Assembly (NCBI GenBank): GCA_028641055.1
Contig: CM054057.1
Coordinates: 332,970,482-333,034,481, forward strand
Length of the DNA stretch: 64,000 nt
DNA from: Alopecurus myosuroides
Lineage: Eukaryota > Streptophyta > Magnoliopsida > Poales > Poaceae
Direction: 5' to 3'
Shown: positions 59,162 through 64,000 of the stretch, piece by piece
Position numbering within the stretch: the first letter of the stretch is position 1
How the letters are laid out: every line of letters starts with the position of its first letter
Translations under genes and position numbers: made by a program
Notes under the pieces: generated by a model
The model's input: the letters and a program-made list of their open reading frames with translations, nothing else
Databases searched by the model: none
What the model was told of the DNA's origin: nothing

Positions 59162-59712
59162 GTGGCCATATATTTCAACCAGATGTTGTCCAAAGCAAAG
59201 CATCCCACAAACAACTCTAGTCTGATAGCCATTTGCTTGAAAGCCATGTCTGTCGGCTGTTCTTTAGGATGGACAAACCAGGTCGGCGGCGCGCTGCCGC
59301 TGACTCTATGTCCGTTTTGCGGACATGCTGAGGTAGAGGAGATCATGTCAGGTCAGCCAAAGACTTCCGGCCAACGTTTCTACAAGTGCCCATTCCATAC
59401 TGTGAGTACATGGTTTTCAGTTATGTAGCATTGACCACGATTTAATATAATCCTGCCCGCGTATATATTTTGGATCGTACTCTTATTGTTCTATTATGAT
59501 GTCAAAATGTGCAGATAATATTAACATCCAGCCAATTGATCCAGAAGGACTTTGGCCAAAAGGTCAAAGATCAAGAGGCCCGGTTTGTAAAGCGGAGGGG
59601 GGAGCTGGAAAAAATCAGCGGCCTCGAGAAGAATCTACGCCGGATCCACCGACAACGTGATGGCGAGAAGAGAGCCAAGGAGCGCGCGGCCAAGAAGGCT
59701 GTGGTCTACTAG
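59162..59712 (+). CDS. Small GRF-type zinc-finger protein with coiled-coil tail (probably transposon-derived)
   Basis: Exons 59162-59401 and 59515-59712 join in phase 0 (donor GTGAGT, acceptor TGTGCAG), giving up to 145 residues. Translation may instead start at 59246 (MSVGCSLGWTNQ). The first exon holds CPFCG, eleven residues, then SGQRFYKCPFH, the spacing and wording of GRF zinc fingers, which bind single-stranded nucleic acid in other proteins. The second exon is highly charged (KISGLEKNLRRIHRQRDGEK) and predicted coiled coil. The stop TAG at 59710-59712 is followed by more coiled-coil-like sequence (VKQDEERQASAHQARELKHW, about 59752-59811), so the original protein was probably longer. Many grass genomes carry such GRF genes in repeats. 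Whether it is expressed is unknown. Confidence 0.6.
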
Positions 59713-59921
59713 GCTGACCTTCTCTCCCTGTAGGGACAGACCGCCTCGCTCGTCAAGCAAGACGAAGAGCGCCAGGCCTCCGCCCACCAAGCGCGCGAAC
59801 TCAAGCACTGGTTCGAGGGTTGTTCCATCAGGCTATTCGCCGTACCCGCGCCATTGCTGATTGCTTGCATGTCGAGACGCCGGGCCTACGGCTCGAGTAT
59901 GATAGTGCTGGCTGCGTCCAC

Positions 59922-61100
59922 CGTTGGAACGCGTAGAGATAAACAAAAACTTTTCTACGCGGTACTTCCAAGATCTAGCCGAGGTAGAATGCCACGAGGA
60001 TTACCACTAGACGCGCAGGTGCGGATTATCGATGAAGCACGTCGATGCAGTGTAGTCCCACGATCCGATCCAGCCGATCCAATCCCGCGATCATCAAAGT
60101 GCTGAACGTACAACACCTCTGCCGGTATCCACACGTACGAGGAGGAGCTCCAACGGCGGACTGCTAGGTCCGGTGCGGCGGCTCGACTGAGTGGGGCTAG
60201 GGTTCCCAACCTGCGCCCCTCTTTATATAGCGATTGGGAGTGGGCTGCACAACGCTTGTGGCCCATTCTCTCTGTGAGTCCAAGTCACAAATTTAGTCCA
60301 TTTCCGGTTCGGGTCCAACCCGACCAATATACTTGCTCCCGCTCTTAAGTGTGCGACCCTACAGGCTCATGGCGACTTGGACACGATTGGAGTCCGACTC
60401 CCAATCGATCAATCGGTAGCGGCTCCTAGCAGAACGTGCCGACTCCCAAGTGTCATAGAGTCATGACGACATACCTTCCAATGTGACTTTCATCTGAGTC
60501 CCTTTTGTCTCACGATATACCATGTCGAACTATAGGCGAATTATCTTCATCCCTTAAATAGCTCAACTCTCTTCTCGGTTCGTGATATATGATTCATCTG
60601 ACTAGCTCTTAGTCAATAGACCCAGTTAACAGTTAACTGAGTCGCGCATGGCCATGCTTCCAGAATCACATCACTTGAGAGGGCCCAGAGAATATCTCTC
60701 CAATCGGAGGGGCAAAATCCCATCTTGATTATCCACATCACGCAGCTTGATTCTCATTCGACCTGAACTCTGCCTTTATAACTGCCTTGTCATGGAACAA
60801 CGTTTGACAGAACCTAAGTCGGTGATTCATAACTCGGATTGTGCGACAACCTCAGGTCTAAGGATTACATTGACTGAGACATGCAAATGACGACTTGCTC
60901 GTTGCATCTCAATATGGGTCAGTACGACTTGCTAAACTCTTTAGCCAGGTCTATGAACGTTGGAATGGCATCACCATGCCCATGACAAGTGGAACCGTGT
61001 CATTAGCCAACACTCACATTAGTCTAGGATGTGTGTCCAGCACAACCTTAATGACCAAGGACAATTTAGCATGAACAATGTCGAGACATCGTAGTAGTTT
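59922..61100. mobile_element. LTR-like repeat (limits uncertain)
   Basis: Starts near GTTGGAACGCGTAGAGATAA, a phrase like the start of Triticeae Copia-type LTRs. It has a TATA-like 'ctttatatagcg' near 60220 and no coding capacity. I could not find a matching partner LTR or a target duplication in the window. Confidence 0.3.
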
Positions 61101-62018
61101 TCATAGACGGGGGTGCCATGAGACTACGGTAGAGACGTGGGGTAACGGGATAGCGTAGTAACACAGAACACGGGATTTTACCCAGGTTCGGTACGTCGCG
61201 ACAGTACGGCGTACCTACTCCTGCACTTCTCACTAATTGGGACTAAAGCCCGCTTATCTGGGTTACAAAGTGAGGGTGTAGATCTAGCTTCTCGGCGAGG
61301 ATGAGCTTCTCGGCGAGTTGCGTAGAGCTTGAACTTGTTGTGTCTAACTTAACTTGTTTAATCTATCTCCCGTCCGGCTTTATATAATAGCCGGATTAGG
61401 ACTTACAGAATAAGAAACCTAGAAGATTACGTTTAACTTGTAACTTGGAAAGCAAGAAATCCGTCTTCTCCTCCAAGCCAGATCACGCGGGCCGTGATCC
61501 GGGTTCTTCTAGAATCCGGCTTCTGCGCGTCGGACTACTGGGCCGCCCAATGGACCTAAGCCCATTACCATGTAGGCCGCCCAATGGACCTAAGCCCATA
61601 CCCCTATTCAGTATATATCCGACAGTAGCCCCCAGGAAGGATCAAAACTCTGATTCTCCGTCTTTCGTCAAATACATTTTTTCCGGGAAATCTTGATTCA
61701 GCAGTCTTGATTCTTTCTACTTTCCTTTTGAAGGAGATGGTAACATAAAACTCGGAACCGTGAAAATCCGGCTTTTCTTCTCGCGATCCTTCGCGGAAAA
61801 GGAACTCATAACGTCAGCGTACTAATCGTGCTGACGCAAGCGTCGCTTGGTTCCACGCGGGAAACCCCTTAGCATATCTCTGACAGATTCTCACGGGAAA
61901 CGAGGAGATAGCCATCATTCCCCTGCCGTTTTATTTCCCGTATTTTCCAGCGAGCGACACGCGTCGAGCATCCAACGGTCGAAAGAGCCGTTGACACGTA
62001 TCTAAACGGGTTTCCGGC
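61101..62018. other. Upstream region of the Transposase_28 gene, with a duplicated word
   Basis: A TG...CA stretch (about 61114-61624, ending ATATATCCGACA) may be an LTR. Inside it 'gccgcccaatggacctaagc' occurs twice in tandem (61543 and 61576). No gene. The part after 61625 is the probable promoter. Confidence 0.4.
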
Positions 62019-62026
62019 TATAAATA
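62019..62026 (+). promoter_or_regulatory. TATA box
   Basis: TATAAATA in the context GGCTATAAATAGCC, 138 bases upstream of the start codon at 62164. This predicts transcription from about 62050 and a leader near 110 nt. Confidence 0.7.
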
Positions 62027-62163
62027 GCCATCATCGTCCTCGCCAAAAACTTTCCTCACTCCCTCACTGCCCACGCCATTGACGCGAACACGAGCTCGAG
62101 AGCAAGTTCCTTGTCCCAGCGCACGCATCCCTCGCACGCCAGAACGCAACGCACCACCAAAAG

Positions 62164-64000
62164 ATGGCCTCCTCGCCGTCCTCGCCCACTCGCGCCGCCA
62201 TCGACGAGCTCATCGGCGACCTGGATCCACAGCCGGGATCGCAAACGCACACCGGCGGCGAGCCGGAGAAGACCACGGCCTCCGCGGCGGGCGGAGAAAA
62301 CACTTCCGCCGCCGCGGACATTGCGACATCAAGCGCCGCGACAACCCCGCCGTTTGCACCCGAAACGGCGGAGGAAAAAATCGAGCTCCTCGGCGACGAA
62401 CTCGCCGCCGCGAAGGCCGCCGCCGCCGCCGCCGGAGCAGACGAGGAAGCGGAATCTGCAGGGAACTGGAGTGCCTGCAGTATTCCCCCGGCTCTCCTTC
62501 CAAACTTGGAAAAGGAGGGCCTGGTTCTCAAGAAAAAATGGCGGCTGCCAGAAGAAGAGACCGAACCAGCGCCACGGAATGGCGAAAGGGTACTCCTTAC
62601 TTCCCACCTTCTGCGAGGTATGGGGCTTCCACCTTCTTCCTTCTTCCTCCAAATCCTTTCTCACTATCACATCCAGCCCCATAACCTTCCTCCCAATTCC
62701 ATCCTCTACATGGCCGGCTTCCAGGCTTTGTTTGAGGGCTACTTAGGGCTAGAACCTAGGTTAGATTTCTGGAATTACTGCTTCGGGGTTAAGCGGAACT
62801 CTTCGGAGGGCGCACTCCCGACTTGCGGGACCATATCTTTCACTCTTCGGAGATTCCGAGAAGATTGGTTCCCCAAGATAAAAACTTCGGAATCCGTCAA
62901 ATTTTGGACGGGTTCCTTCTTTTATCACCCCGACGTGCCTTTCCCTAAGGAAGCTGTCGGGGTTCCACCTTTCGTGAACACTGCCGCAGTTCCTCGGGAT
63001 AACTGGGGAACAGAAGCCGTCCAAGTTCTGCCGCCAGATCTACTAAAGATCAAGCAGCGCATCGCCAAGCTTACCTCCATGGATCCGCCTCTAACCAGCA
63101 TGGACACGGTTCTATGCTGGCTGATTAGGCGGATCCAGCCACTAGCCAACCACAGCGGCCGTCTCCTGTGCGAATACACGGGAGTCAAGGATCCAATGCG
63201 GACATCCGCCAAAGATTGGCCCGCAAAGGAACTTAGGCGGCGCATCAATCAGTTGGTCGCATCGCGCGACCAATACACAGAGAGTCGGCCAATGTACACG
63301 GCCAAAAATCCGGTTCCCAAGGTAATTTTTCAGTCATTTGGGTACAATTCTATTTTTTCTCGGATTTCCTGGCTTCTGATTTTGGTCTTGCTTGTCCGAC
63401 AGTTCGCGGATCTTTCAGATTCGGACTTGGTATCCGAGGCTGAGCTGGACGCGCTGCGCACCGCCGCTACCGGTGGACGCAAGCGCAAGAAGATAACTTC
63501 CTCGGAAGAAATTATCGATCTTGACGGAATCCCCGTCGCCACCTCCAGGTTATTTCTTCTGGAATTTTCTTTCATGGGAACTTTTTTCATCCATCTTCGG
63601 TGTTTTAACTTTTTCCGGATTTTATGTTTTTAGCCTGCAGCCTTCCACCCTGAAGCCGAAGAAGCTGAAGAAACACAAGGTTTCTTCCAGCCGAGGCAGC
63701 CAACCTTCTCCCGCCGTCGCCCCGGACACGCCACGCACAATGGCGGAAGAGCCTACTGCAGCCCCCACCACCAAGCCCCCGGAGCCCAGCCAGCCCGTTG
63801 TGTCCGATACGGACACGAGGGAAAGGGCGGCCCCAGAGGTGGGAAAATTTTCTCGGACTTTCGACGAGGAAATTCCCACCTTTGACAAGGATTTCAAAGC
63901 TACCAATGACGCCCTGGACGCAGCCGGGAATCTCTTCGCGGAATACGCAAAAGAGTTTAAAGAAAACTTGGCAGGTTTGCAGCGCATGAGCCAGGTATAT
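62164..64000 (+). CDS. Transposon protein with PF04195-type (Transposase_28) domain, 3' partial
   Basis: Exons 62164-63321, 63403-63548 and 63634 to the window end join in frame (GT-AG; split Ser codon at the second junction). More than 550 residues are visible. The first ~120 are Ala/Ser/Glu-rich. The conserved part includes LLRGMGLPPSSFFLQIL, SILYMAGFQALFEGYLG, LEPRLDFWNYCFGVK and LPTCGTISFTLR, the hallmark of the grass 'putative gypsy-type transposon' domain. Downstream are KRKKITSSEEIIDLDG and a Pro/Thr-rich linker, then a charged helix (EYAKEFKENLAGLQ) that usually leads into a coiled coil. The exact biochemical role of this family is not known. It is widespread in grass repeats. The frame is open throughout, and a TATA box is well placed. 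Confidence 0.82.

Noticed and set aside
62056..62746. Antisense and out-of-frame ORFs over the Transposase_28 first exon (up to 211 codons)
   Set aside because: They are shadows of the GC-rich, Ala/Ser-rich first exon. The + frame from 62164 carries the conserved domain.
1..64000. tRNA, rRNA, CRISPR or other bacterial-type features
   Set aside because: I scanned by eye for cloverleaf-like and rRNA-like blocks and regularly spaced repeats and found none. The genes are intron-bearing plant genes.

Overview
The window is nuclear DNA from a plant, almost certainly a Pooideae grass and most likely a Triticeae species (wheat, barley, Aegilops or a relative). The genes carry GT-AG introns, GC-rich first exons and typical grass gene families. 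The rest is a dense, nested mass of LTR retrotransposons, LINEs, PIF/Harbinger, hAT, Stowaway and Helitron-like elements. No prokaryotic feature, rRNA, tRNA or CRISPR array is visible.

Positions 1-17,400 are the gene-rich part. On the + strand lie a small basic intrinsic protein aquaporin of SIP1 type (713-2529, 3 exons) and a staphylococcal-nuclease-like CAN nuclease (3769-8043, 9 exons). On the - strand lie a two-domain double-stranded-RNA-binding protein (about 13131-8846, 3 exons, with a long C-terminal repeat array) and an uncharacterised alpha/beta hydrolase (17057-14212, 8 exons). I could splice SIP1, CAN and the hydrolase completely with consistent phases. The dsRNA-binding gene has reading-frame problems at both ends. 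Its large first intron holds a 2.3 kb Helitron-like element that carries gene debris.

Positions 17,400-31,150 hold a second Helitron-like element with an hAT-type element nested in it, a truncated LINE, a decayed PIF/Harbinger transposase (three in-frame stops), remnants of a Harbinger ORF1 and a solo LTR. Positions 31,160-41,310 are a three-level nest. An old inverted LTR was split by a non-autonomous LTR retrotransposon (31825-40288, perfect 5-bp target duplication), and that element's 3' LTR was split in turn by an inverted solo LTR (37311-38893). The LTRs of the middle element end beyond a copy of the primer-binding site.

Positions 41,310-53,620 contain sparse sequence, a PPR gene fragment, a degenerate transposon gene of the Ulp1/C48-protease-associated kind broken by a 5'-truncated LINE, and a Harbinger-like non-autonomous element. 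Positions 53,620-58,840 contain a pseudogene of the 32-kDa replication protein A subunit and a 2.7 kb foldback element with very long inverted arms. Positions 58,840-64,000 contain a small GRF zinc-finger gene, an LTR-like repeat and a TATA-driven transposon gene with a PF04195-type (Transposase_28) domain that runs off the right edge.

The intact genes are unrelated housekeeping or RNA-biology genes and form no operon or pathway. I found no clearly new molecular system. The most unusual items are the PBS-containing LTR, the dsRNA-binding protein's repeat tail, the Helitron with captured gene fragments, the RPA32 pseudogene, the PPR fragment bracketed by direct repeats and the large foldback element.
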